The notes beneath the pieces are model-generated. The model worked only from the letters and a program-made list of their open reading frames with translations, searched no databases and was not told where the DNA came from. A stretch of DNA of 6,562 bases from Myxococcales bacterium (GTDB taxonomy: Bacteria; Myxococcota; Polyangia; Fen-1088), in contig PMJE01000649.1 of the NCBI GenBank assembly GCA_003157315.1, positions 732-7,293 of the forward strand, written 5' to 3'. A program made the position numbers and the translations under genes. Positions 1 to 5,177 of this stretch are shown here, in pieces (position 1 is the first letter of the stretch; every line of letters starts with the position of its first letter).

Positions 1-51
1 ATAGCCGCCAAGCTGCCGCGCAAGCGTTTCATCCATCCCGCGTTTACGGGA
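1..51 (+). repeat. Partial copy of a dispersed repeat (left edge)
   Basis: Bases 4-26 match bases 4297-4319 perfectly over 23 bp in inverted orientation. Weaker similarity continues to about base 51, where GTTTACGGG resembles GTTATCGGA of the other copy. An imperfect hairpin lies at 34-54 (CCCG/CGGG core, extended by ATG/CAT with one bulged A) over the end of the copy. The copy begins outside the window, so its full length is unknown. Read on the plus strand in frame 1 the core encodes AAKLPRKR, and the frame stays open to a stop at 172-174. It could therefore be the tail of a gene fragment rather than a non-coding element. The 23-bp identity is seen directly; the element interpretation is inferred. 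Confidence 0.6.
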
Positions 52-157
52 ATGCGAGCTCCGGAGCCGGCTCGACAGCCTCGCCGTCTCCTCCGCTCGA
101 CTCCCGCAAACGGCTACTCTTTACGGATACTTAAGCCTGGTTCAGCTCCGGCCTGCC

Positions 158-937
158 TCACGGCAACTCGTTGAGGGCGACGTCGTCGATATAGACGGTC
201 GCGGCGTCGCCGTCCAAGAAGAAGGCGATCCCCGCGTCGGTGTTCGTCAGCGGCATCGTGAAGTCCACGGTGAATGGCTGCTTTGTCGTGGTCAGGGAGT
301 GCCAGGAGTACTGGTAGGTGGACCAGGCGAAGCCGTTGTTGTCGAGGTCGTGGCCGTTCTCCCAGATGCTCGTGTCGAGGGCCCGGTCGGCCGTGGCGTA
401 GGCGTCGAACGTGAACCGGTAGTTGTGCCCCGATACGAGGTTCAGGCCGCCAGTGTACTGGAGCTGGATATTGGTCGAGGCGGTCGTGGTGGTGCTGATG
501 ACGCACTCCAGCTCTCCCCCCGAGATCGAGAAGGTCGCCACGCCCCCGTTCATCTCGTAGGTATCCCAGTTCGTCATCCCGCTGTCGAACCCACCGTTCC
601 GGACCAGGTTGCCGCCCTTGCCGCCGCTCCCGCCGGTGCCGCCATCCCTGCCACCGATAGGAACATCCGCACGAGCGTTCGGGGCGTCTGGCACCCTGGC
701 ACCACCGCCGTCCAATCCACCGCTCGCACCGCCGCTACCTGGGGCAGCGTCCACCCCGGCACCGCCACTGCCGCCCAATCCACCGCTCACACCGCCTTCA
801 GCAGTGCCGCCCCTTGAAGCATTCGGTTCAACACTGGGGGCGTCTTCGCCTTGGTATTCGCTGGGGTTGAGATTGTAGCAGCCTGCAATGAAAATGGCCG
901 ACAGAACCGGGGTCAGAACGGCAAATCGGGTTCGCAT
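158..937 (-). CDS. Lipoprotein with Gly-rich linker and carbohydrate-binding-like (CBM4/9-type) domain
   Basis: The protein has 259 residues and is probably lipid-anchored, with a C-terminal beta-sandwich that may bind glycan. Residues 1-20 are a lipoprotein signal peptide (basic MRTR, hydrophobic stretch, lipobox I17-A18-G19-C20). Residues 41-110 are a Gly/Ser/Asp/Ala-rich low-complexity linker. Residues 110-256 look like the CBM4_9 fold: it opens with LVRNGGFDSGMTNWDTY, has a central YRFTFDAYA strand, then FTVDFTMP, and closes with VYIDDVAL, the usual last strand of that family. No enzyme domain is present. The ATG at 937 is preceded by GAGGT with 7 bases between. The gene lies 10 bases after the TPR/PEGA gene and is probably co-transcribed and translationally coupled with it. 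Lipidation is well supported; sugar binding is family-based inference, and the fold could serve another adhesive role. Confidence 0.85.
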   Translation of the reverse strand: MRTRFAVLTPVLSAIFIAGCYNLNPSEYQGEDAPSVEPNASRGGTAEGGVSGGLGGSGGAGVDAAPGSGGASGGLDGGGARVPDAPNARADVPIGGRDGGTGGSGGKGGNLVRNGGFDSGMTNWDTYEMNGGVATFSISGGELECVISTTTTASTNIQLQYTGGLNLVSGHNYRFTFDAYATADRALDTSIWENGHDLDNNGFAWSTYQYSWHSLTTTKQPFTVDFTMPLTNTDAGIAFFLDGDAATVYIDDVALNELP

Positions 938-944
938 TGTGACT

Positions 945-950
945 ACCTCA
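945..950 (-). promoter_or_regulatory. Ribosome binding site overlapping upstream stop codon
   Basis: On the minus strand the string TTTGAGGTAG contains both the TGA stop of the TPR/PEGA gene (950-948) and the GAGGT Shine-Dalgarno sequence (949-945) of the lipoprotein gene. A ribosome terminating on the first gene therefore sits on the initiation signal of the second, the classic arrangement for translational coupling. Confidence 0.7.
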
Positions 951-2156
951 AAGACTTAGGTTCAGGCCCATCGCCGATAGAGAAATGCGGGACTTGTCTG
1001 CGCCCCCGTCGCCGCGATCGATGAGGTATGCGACCAGGGCCGTGACCGCCAGCGCGCCGGCGCCGATCCCGCAGCCAATCGCGATCCAGTTGTCGCGGAC
1101 AACTTCATCTCCAACTGCATCTCGGCTGGCCTTCACGTTCGGGTCCCCATGATACCTGAACTCGGTATTGAGGCCCTGGAAGGTCTGAAATCGATTGGCG
1201 GTGATCTTCCAGTACACGCCGGCGATGGCGCCCGCAGCAACAGCACCAGCTAGTGACGACCACATGACCATCTTCAGTGTGCGGGATCGCGGCTGAACCT
1301 GTTGCTCTGAAGTGACCGCAGCGGCCAAACCAAGTTCGGTCGGAACGGGCTTCACTGCAGGCAGGTTTTCCGGGACGGGCACAACAGCTTGCTTGACGAG
1401 AGGAATCTCCAGATCCTGTCGTCCACCTTCCGTGACATCCACTGATCGTTCGGCAGGCTCGTAGCCGTCGCGCTGAACCGTGAAGAAATGACGTCCCGCC
1501 GACAACGACAAGGGACTGGTCAGCGGCGTCTTTCCGACTTCCCTGCCATCCACCAACACGGAGGCGCCATCTGCGTTCGTGCGCAGCGCGACTTGCCCAG
1601 GCTCGGCCACCAGATTGAATTCCTCCGTGATCTCTGCCCCTGACACCAGTTGCACTGAGCGTCGCAGACCCTGGTATCCCGGCCGGGTCGCTTCGACCTC
1701 GTGGTCGCCAGGTCCCAGCATCAGGGGGCCCAACGCCGGTCCTGTGCCAAGGTCTCGTCCGTCGAGTTTGACCTTGGCGTCGGCCGGCGCGGTTCGGATG
1801 GTCAGTCGCGCCACCAGCGATTGGATCTTTTCCTCCTGCCGATCGGCCGCTTCCTTGATCTCGGGCTTGAGCTCGTGACCAAATTGTCGCCGCAATCGCG
1901 CAAGCACGTTCAGCGCGTCGGTGTAGCGCTGTACGGCCTTGTAGCAGTTGGCCAGGTTGAAAAGGCTGTTCTGTGTCGGGTAGAGCGCGACCGAGCGTTC
2001 GAAGTCAGCAGTTGCCCCGGCGAAGTCGTCCAGACGCATGAGTTCTAGCCCTGCTTCAAAAAGCTGCTTGGCTTGCTCCCTTTCACCCGCGACAGCCGAC
2101 CACGAGGCGCAAGTCACTAGGATTGCCATGCAAAGCGCGCATACCTGTCTCTTCAC
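948..2156 (-). CDS. Exported TPR protein with two PEGA domains and two C-terminal membrane segments
   Basis: With the GTG start the product has 402 residues. Residues 1-23 are a signal peptide with a KR n-region and likely cleavage after AVA. Residues 24-115 are TPR-like helices (QLFEAGLELMRLDDFAGA, then SLFNLANCYKAVQRYTDAL). Residues 116-182 and 187-253 are two PEGA domains, each a beta repeat with the signatures VKLDGRDLG and VLVDGREVGKTPL. Residues 254-295 form a Pro/Val-rich linker. Hydrophobic segments at about 296-316 and 357-379 flank a loop of about 40 residues. Proteins of this plan are common in Myxococcota, often near Ser/Thr kinases, and are thought to act in envelope protein or carbohydrate contacts; their exact role is unknown. 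An ATG 30 bases upstream (2186) is in frame but lacks a spaced ribosome binding site and would bury the signal peptide; the GTG has AAGGGGGA 6 bases before it. It heads the two-gene minus-strand unit. Confidence 0.87.
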   Translation of the reverse strand: MKRQVCALCMAILVTCASWSAVAGEREQAKQLFEAGLELMRLDDFAGATADFERSVALYPTQNSLFNLANCYKAVQRYTDALNVLARLRRQFGHELKPEIKEAADRQEEKIQSLVARLTIRTAPADAKVKLDGRDLGTGPALGPLMLGPGDHEVEATRPGYQGLRRSVQLVSGAEITEEFNLVAEPGQVALRTNADGASVLVDGREVGKTPLTSPLSLSAGRHFFTVQRDGYEPAERSVDVTEGGRQDLEIPLVKQAVVPVPENLPAVKPVPTELGLAAAVTSEQQVQPRSRTLKMVMWSSLAGAVAAGAIAGVYWKITANRFQTFQGLNTEFRYHGDPNVKASRDAVGDEVVRDNWIAIGCGIGAGALAVTALVAYLIDRGDGGADKSRISLSAMGLNLSL

Positions 2157-2162
2157 TAGAGA

Positions 2163-2170
2163 TCCCCCTT
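2163..2170 (-). promoter_or_regulatory. Ribosome binding site deciding the GTG start of the TPR/PEGA gene
   Basis: The minus-strand sequence AAGGGGGA ends 6 bases before the GTG at 2156-2154. The in-frame ATG at 2186-2184 has only a GAG directly abutting it, so this site favours the GTG, which also places the signal peptide at the true N-terminus. Confidence 0.6.
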
Positions 2171-2586
2171 CGAAATCCTCGGACATCTCGGTGCCGCGGG
2201 TGCCCTTGCGCGACCATCTCTCTCGGCGGCCTTGTCAGCGCGCCTGGCTGGCAGAAGGAAGGTCCTGGTCTTGCCTGACATCGTGCGATCCCCGCGACAG
2301 GCAGGGATACTATCAGGAAAAGCCTCTTGCTTCGTGGGCTATGCCTTCTGGAGCAAAATCTATCGGGGTTTGGGAACGTATAGCAACTTGGTGGGGCCCC
2401 TCCCGGCATGCAAGCAGATTCGAGCCTACGTCCAAAACTGGGGGGTGACAGCGAGAAGGGACGTGGCGAAATTCGGTGGACCGGTTCAGCGGGTGCGGAG
2501 CTGGCCGAATTTCTGGGACGACCAGGAGTTCATGAAACAGATTGGCCTCGGCAAGTAGGCGGTTCCTTGTGCGCGCTGACGGTTGA

Positions 2587-2600
2587 ATGCAGGCCTGCAT
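2587..2600. repeat. 14-bp perfect palindrome ATGCAGGCCTGCAT
   Basis: This perfect dyad sits 10 bases upstream of the sigma-54-type match and about 150 bases upstream of the Cys-rich lipoprotein start. It could be a regulator binding site, but a palindrome of this length is expected about once in two such windows by chance. Confidence 0.35.
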
Positions 2601-2609
2601 GAAGGCGGC

Positions 2610-2624
2610 TGGCCAGTATCTTGC
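2610..2624 (+). promoter_or_regulatory. Candidate sigma-54 (-24/-12) promoter
   Basis: TGGC, seven bases, then TTGC gives the invariant GG and GC separated by exactly 10 bases, as in the sigma-54 consensus TGGCACG-N4-TTGCW. The A and C after TGGC and the final W are not matched. It lies on the coding strand of the Cys-rich lipoprotein gene, giving an expected leader of about 115 bases. Enhancer-binding sites were not identified. Confidence 0.35.
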
Positions 2625-2703
2625 GGCGCGTGCGATTGCGCTCCTGTTCGGGCAGCAGCCTTCTTGCGCTGCTTCCCGGGGTGGAGTAACCTGCGCCCCG
2701 CCG

Positions 2704-2744
2704 TTTGGAATGTGACCACACTTGCCAAAGTCAAACTTGGAGGG
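2704..2744 (+). promoter_or_regulatory. Possible leader switch overlapping the ribosome binding site
   Basis: CCAAA (2725-2729) can pair upstream with TTTGG (2704-2708), enclosing TGTG/CACA (2711-2714 with 2717-2720). Its first four bases can instead pair downstream with TTGG (2737-2740), which overlaps the Shine-Dalgarno GGAGGG (2739-2744). The two pairings exclude each other. The downstream stem has only 4 bp, so regulation is speculative. The TTTGG...CCAAA dyad could equally be a DNA operator. Confidence 0.25.
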
Positions 2745-2751
2745 ACACGAA

Positions 2752-3093
2752 ATGAAGAAGCTCTTTTTTGCTGCAATCACTGTTGCTGTGATGGCGTTGG
2801 CTGGCTGCGGCAGCAACGATGCCTCGTGCTCGGACAAGAGCAGTTGCGCAAACGACCCTGCGCGTACGTCAGCGGACATCACTTCCTGCCAGAATTCCTT
2901 GGCCGGGGCTTGCGGAAGCCAGTACCAGGCGATGCTGAACTGCGTAAAGTCGAATGAGAAGTGCGACTCCACGGGCAGCATGGATTTGACCGCTCTGGAA
3001 GCCTCTTGTGTGACCCAGATTTCCAACCTGACGACCTGCTGCATATCGCACCCAACGGCGGCCTGCCCTAGTCTAAGCGCACCCGCTCACTAA
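2752..3093 (+). CDS. Small Cys-rich lipoprotein
   Basis: The product has 113 residues. The lipoprotein signal is MKK, a hydrophobic stretch, and the lipobox L16-A17-G18-C19. The mature part has ten further cysteines (26, 32, 46, 54, 64, 71, 86, 96, 97, 105), an even number compatible with five disulfides. Cys54 and Cys64 are spaced CX9C, and the set C46-X7-C54-X9-C64-X6-C71 suggests a disulfide-pinned helical hairpin. No catalytic motif is seen. Similar short Cys-patterned lipoproteins are common in Myxococcota genomes and have no known function. The ATG is chosen because GGAGGG (2739-2744) lies 7 bases upstream; an in-frame TTG at 2722 is a poorer start and would put charged residues before the signal. 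It appears monocistronic: a strong hairpin follows 28 bases after the stop. Confidence 0.85.
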   Translation: MKKLFFAAITVAVMALAGCGSNDASCSDKSSCANDPARTSADITSCQNSLAGACGSQYQAMLNCVKSNEKCDSTGSMDLTALEASCVTQISNLTTCCISHPTAACPSLSAPAH

Positions 3094-3420
3094 CAAATAG
3101 CGTCGCACCGTGTTGGATAGAGCTGCCCCAGCAGCGCCGCAGTGGGGGCAGCTGCCGACTGATCGCGCTCGCCGCCGGCGCTCTGCGCCTCCCGTTTTCG
3201 AGTGGGGTTCGCCCTGCAGCGCCAGTCCCAGCCGCGAGAGTTGGACGCGGAAATTTATGCCGAGCACAGCTGCGGCATCCACAAAGGTGGGCACGTCGTC
3301 GAAGAAGGCGCAGGACTCGGGCGGGCGGCCTACCCGGCGAAGGGCGGTGCGGAAGATCTCGGGATCCGGCGTGGCCAGACCGAGATCATAGGACAGCACG
3401 TGGTGTGGTTCGCCAAGCGG
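3073..3420 (-). pseudogene. Remnant of a HAD-superfamily hydrolase (C-terminal part only)
   Basis: The minus-strand frame between the stop at 3423-3421 and the stop at 3075-3073 reads HHVLSYDLGLATPDPEIF, followed by PPESCAFFDDVPTFVDAA and VLGI. This matches the C-terminal half of HAD phosphatase-like enzymes: the motif III region (normally KPDPEIF) and motif IV (the DD pair, here 3300-3295). The motif III lysine is a threonine (ACG, 3372-3370), one base from AAG. The N-terminal half with the DxDGT nucleophile motif is missing; upstream frames are stopped at once and show no trace of it. There is no start codon with a ribosome binding site (the GTG at 3399 has none). The tail after about residue 55 is Arg-rich and probably not native. 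It is a broken gene, unlikely to make an active enzyme. Confidence 0.65.
3121..3153 (+). terminator. Strong GC hairpin after the Cys-rich lipoprotein gene
   Basis: AGCTGCCCC (3121-3129) pairs perfectly over 9 bp with GGGGCAGCT (3145-3153) around a 15-base loop, 28 bases after the stop codon. There is no T-tract behind it, so it is not a textbook intrinsic terminator; it may slow polymerase, protect the 3' end, or act as a Rho-linked stop. It overlaps the C-terminal part of the antisense HAD remnant. Confidence 0.4.
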
Positions 3421-3560
3421 TCATTCGCGCCACCGGTTTCCCGACGGTGGAGGGAGATCATACCTTCTACCCAGAATCGGCCACCCGACGGTCCCGGATG
3501 ACGAGTTGGCGAAGGACAGGATGCCACAACGGCGACGTGCGCCCTGGGTGATTGTGTTGC

Positions 3561-3588
3561 TTGACATCTCTTCCATGGAAGGTTTAAT
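3561..3588 (+). promoter_or_regulatory. Near-consensus housekeeping promoter with palindromic operator-like spacer
   Basis: TTGACA (3561-3566), a 16-base spacer and TTTAAT (3583-3588) give a -35/-10 pair with a single mismatch to the sigma-70 consensus, in an AT-rich pocket of an otherwise GC-rich region. The spacer contains the perfect 12-bp palindrome CTTCCATGGAAG (3570-3581). A repressor bound there would cover the core promoter. It points at the lipoprotein gene at 3719; start of transcription near 3595 would give a leader of about 124 bases. Confidence 0.6.
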
Positions 3589-3609
3589 AATTTGACGACA
3601 AGCGCCGAT

Positions 3610-3666
3610 ATCGAACGATGCGTTAGCCGAGCCAGGGATCCAACACGACGCCCTGGGTTGTTCGAT
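3610..3666 (+). promoter_or_regulatory. Nested inverted repeats in the leader of the 3719 gene
   Basis: ATCGAAC (3610-3616) is the exact reverse complement of GTTCGAT (3660-3666), and between them CCAGGG (3632-3637) pairs with CCCTGG (3651-3656). The predicted leader RNA can form a two-tier hairpin. It matches no riboswitch class I recognise and does not touch the ribosome binding site at 3710-3714. Confidence 0.3.
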
Positions 3667-3718
3667 GCGGTGGGGTTACGGTTGTCGGCTATCTAAACAA
3701 CAAGGATATGGAGGCAGC

Positions 3719-4180
3719 ATGCGATCGACAGTAAATCGGATCTTGACGTACATGCCTGTGTTGTCCGCTCTAGCGCTGGCTGGTTGTGGCAGCGACTCAG
3801 ACACATCGAAATTCATCGGAACCTGGCAGTTTACGTCGGGCACAGTGACCATCAACTGCCCCGGATTCGCGACCGACACGGAGAGCGTGACTGGGAACTT
3901 TACGGTCAGCAAAGGCAGCACGTCAGATTTGGTTGTGCTTGACAACCAGTGCTCCCTTAAGTTCAGCGTGAGCGGAACAACGGCCAATGCGGCGCCCGGC
4001 CAAATCTGCACGATGACTGACGCCACCGGCACCGAAGTCGACACCTTCAGCGATGCCGTGTTCAGCACCACCGACGGCGCGACCGGACACCTGAGCGCGA
4101 CGCTCAACCTGGCCATGACCAGCGGCGGAGCAAGCGAAACCTGCCAAGCTACCGAGTCGGCGGACTTGCAGAAGCTCTAG
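3719..4180 (+). CDS. Beta-rich lipoprotein of unknown function
   Basis: The product has 153 residues. The lipoprotein signal ends in the lipobox L20-A21-G22-C23, followed by a short GSDSD tether. The mature part is rich in Thr, Ser and Gly with alternating strand-like segments. FIGTWQFTSGTV at 32-43 resembles the opening strand of lipocalin-like domains, and four cysteines (47, 78, 97, 142) could form two disulfides. I do not recognise a named family; the lipocalin-like idea rests only on the GTW motif and the beta pattern. The ATG at 3719 has GGAGG (3710-3714) 4 bases upstream; an in-frame ATG at 3665 would add 18 residues before the signal peptide and is unlikely. The gene has its own near-consensus promoter and a large hairpin after its stop, so it is probably a single-gene unit. 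Confidence 0.82.
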   Translation: MRSTVNRILTYMPVLSALALAGCGSDSDTSKFIGTWQFTSGTVTINCPGFATDTESVTGNFTVSKGSTSDLVVLDNQCSLKFSVSGTTANAAPGQICTMTDATGTEVDTFSDAVFSTTDGATGHLSATLNLAMTSGGASETCQATESADLQKL

Positions 4181-4189
4181 GCCCGCTTC

Positions 4190-4244
4190 AGGAAGGCTCT
4201 CCTCACCGTGCTCAGGCGTGTGGGAGAAACAAGCCCTCTTTCCT
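4190..4244 (+). terminator. Probable terminator of the 3719 gene
   Basis: Starting 10 bases after the stop codon, a long imperfect hairpin can form: AGGAA/TTCCT (4190-4194 with 4240-4244), GGCT/AGCC (4195-4198 with 4232-4235), CTCC/GGAG (4199-4202 with 4223-4226) and CAC/GTG (4204-4206 with 4218-4220). Its 3' arm is pyrimidine-rich (CCCTCTTTCCTT) but lacks a clean T-run. Confidence 0.4.
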
Positions 4245-4268
4245 TCATGCTCTATCACGCCATCATTT

Positions 4269-4406
4269 GTCCGATAACTGAAGATTGGACGAAGCCCGCT
4301 TGCGCGGCAGCTTGGCGGCCGTGCGACTCTGCCAGCATCGGAGCGGGGCGATGGACCCACGATGCCATGATGGCGAACCAGATGCGTCCGAGGGGTTGTC
4401 GGACGC
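4269..4406 (-). repeat. Candidate small dispersed repeat element with inverted ends
   Basis: The core at 4297-4319 is the perfect inverted match to bases 4-26. The block around it starts with GTCCGATAAC (4269-4278) and ends with GTTGTCGGAC (4395-4404), which are inverted copies matching at 9 of 10 positions. Each end can also fold by itself: GTCC/GGAC at 4269-4272 with 4287-4290, and GCGTCCGA/TCGGACGC at 4384-4391 with 4399-4406, an 8-bp perfect stem with a 7-base loop. The terminal match alone would not be significant in a gap this size; the 23-bp core is. On the minus strand the core again reads AAKLPRKR, so a duplicated gene end is the alternative. Confidence 0.45.
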
Positions 4407-4431
4407 CCGGCTCGTGAGTTGCGAGTCCCCA

Positions 4432-4459
4432 TTCACAAACCCCTGCCCTGCGGTATGCT
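4432..4459 (+). promoter_or_regulatory. Promoter for a likely leaderless cyclophilin transcript
   Basis: TTCACA (4432-4437) and TATGCT (4454-4459) are separated by 16 bases. The -10-like hexamer ends 7 bases before the ATG at 4467, so transcription would begin on or next to the start codon. The absence of any Shine-Dalgarno sequence in the preceding GC-rich bases fits this. Confidence 0.5.
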
Positions 4460-4466
4460 CGGCCGC

Positions 4467-5177
4467 ATGATCAAACAACTTGTCCTTTGCACGTTAGTCC
4501 TGGTTGCTCTGGCCGGCCTTGGCTGCAAGAAGCCAGCTGGCGAGCCGCCCACACAGATTGCGCAGCCGGTGGCGGCCGCGCCCGCACCGAGCGCGCCGGC
4601 GGAAAAGCCGTCGCTGCTCAAGCTCGATGCGTTCAAAGAACAAGCGCCGGCGATGTATCGCGCCAAGTTCACCACATCGAAGGGCGACTTCGTGATCGAG
4701 GCACAAAGGGACTGGGCACCGCAAGGCGCAGATCGGTTCTTCAACCTGGTCAAGAACGGCTACTTCAACGACGCTCGCTTCTTCCGAGTCATCAAAGGCT
4801 TTATGGTGCAGTGGGGAATCCACGGTCAGGGCGAGGTTAATGCGGTTTGGCGCAACGCCAACATCCCCGACGATCCGGTCAAGCAGTCGAATAAGCGTGG
4901 CTTCATTACCTTTGCAACTGCGGGGCCCAACACGCGGACCAGCCAGGTCTTCATCAACTACGCGGACAACCGCCAACTCGACGGGATGGGCTTCGCACCC
5001 TTTGGCAAGGTGGCAAGCGGCATGGACGTCGTGGACGGCCTGTTCGGGGACTATGGGGAAGGGGCACCCCAGGGCAGAGGCCCCAACCAGGGCATGATGC
5101 AGACCGAGGGCAATGCCTACCTGGCACGTGATTTCCCCAAGCTGGACTACATCGTTGAAGCAAGCATCGTGCGCTAG
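4467..5177 (+). CDS. Lipoprotein cyclophilin-type peptidyl-prolyl cis-trans isomerase
   Basis: The product has 236 residues and should catalyse cis-trans isomerisation of prolyl bonds in envelope proteins. Residues 1-20 form a lipoprotein-like signal (MIKQ, hydrophobic stretch, G17-L18-G19-C20, then KK). The Gly at -3 and Leu at -2 deviate from the usual lipobox, so lipidation is probable rather than certain. Residues 25-50 are a Pro/Ala-rich tether and about 64-236 are the cyclophilin domain. FFRVIKGFMVQ (105-115) holds the catalytic arginine R107, matching Arg55 of human cyclophilin A, and the active-site Gln115. FATAGPNTRTSQVFIN (149-164) and LDGMGFAPFGKV (171-182) are the other family signatures. 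The position of the drug-binding Trp is not conserved (RQLDG), as in many bacterial members. No Shine-Dalgarno precedes the ATG; an in-frame ATG at 4455 lies inside the -10-like hexamer. Confidence 0.92.
   Translation: MIKQLVLCTLVLVALAGLGCKKPAGEPPTQIAQPVAAAPAPSAPAEKPSLLKLDAFKEQAPAMYRAKFTTSKGDFVIEAQRDWAPQGADRFFNLVKNGYFNDARFFRVIKGFMVQWGIHGQGEVNAVWRNANIPDDPVKQSNKRGFITFATAGPNTRTSQVFINYADNRQLDGMGFAPFGKVASGMDVVDGLFGDYGEGAPQGRGPNQGMMQTEGNAYLARDFPKLDYIVEASIVR

Larger units (their letters stand above)
2187..2751. other. Divergent intergenic region without a convincing gene
   Basis: This gap of 565 bases separates the minus-strand unit from the plus-strand genes. No frame has a signal sequence, a recognised domain or a good ribosome binding site. 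One plus-strand frame ending at TAG 2556-2558 has a gene-like tail from about 2418 (GC-rich third positions in roughly three quarters of codons, end FWDDQEFMKQIGLGK), but its only upstream start is a TTG without a ribosome binding site, so it may be a decayed gene end. Dyads seen: TGCCTG/CAGGCA at 2272-2277 and 2298-2303, GATACTATC around 2306-2314, and a 14-bp palindrome at 2587-2600. A weak minus-strand promoter candidate for the TPR/PEGA unit is TTGCTA (2386-2381) with TAGATT (2362-2357), spacing 18. A plus-strand sigma-54-type match is at 2610-2624. Confidence 0.6.

Noticed and set aside
55..74. Overlapping GC palindromes (GCTCCGGAGC, GAGCCGGCTC) downstream of the minus-strand unit, considered as a terminator
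   Set aside because: No T-tract follows on either strand, the two dyads compete with each other, and short GC palindromes are common in this composition.
609..878. Pro-rich open frame on the plus strand opposite the Gly-rich linker
   Set aside because: Gly codons GGN read as Pro/Ala-type codons on the complementary strand, so this is a shadow of the minus-strand lipoprotein gene, which has a proper start and signal peptide.
2400..2425. TTCGA near 2418 considered as a tRNA T-loop
   Set aside because: The flanking bases do not form a T-stem, and no acceptor or anticodon stem can be found around it.
2313..3044. Long minus-strand open frame of 243 codons
   Set aside because: It overlaps the well-supported Cys-rich lipoprotein gene, has no ribosome binding site or domain, and its composition is that of an antisense shadow.
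4269..4404. Integron attC recombination site
   Set aside because: The inverted ends GTCCGATAAC and GTTGTCGGAC look superficially similar, but the required RYYYAAC and GTTRRRY boxes are not matched and no integrase or cassette array is visible.
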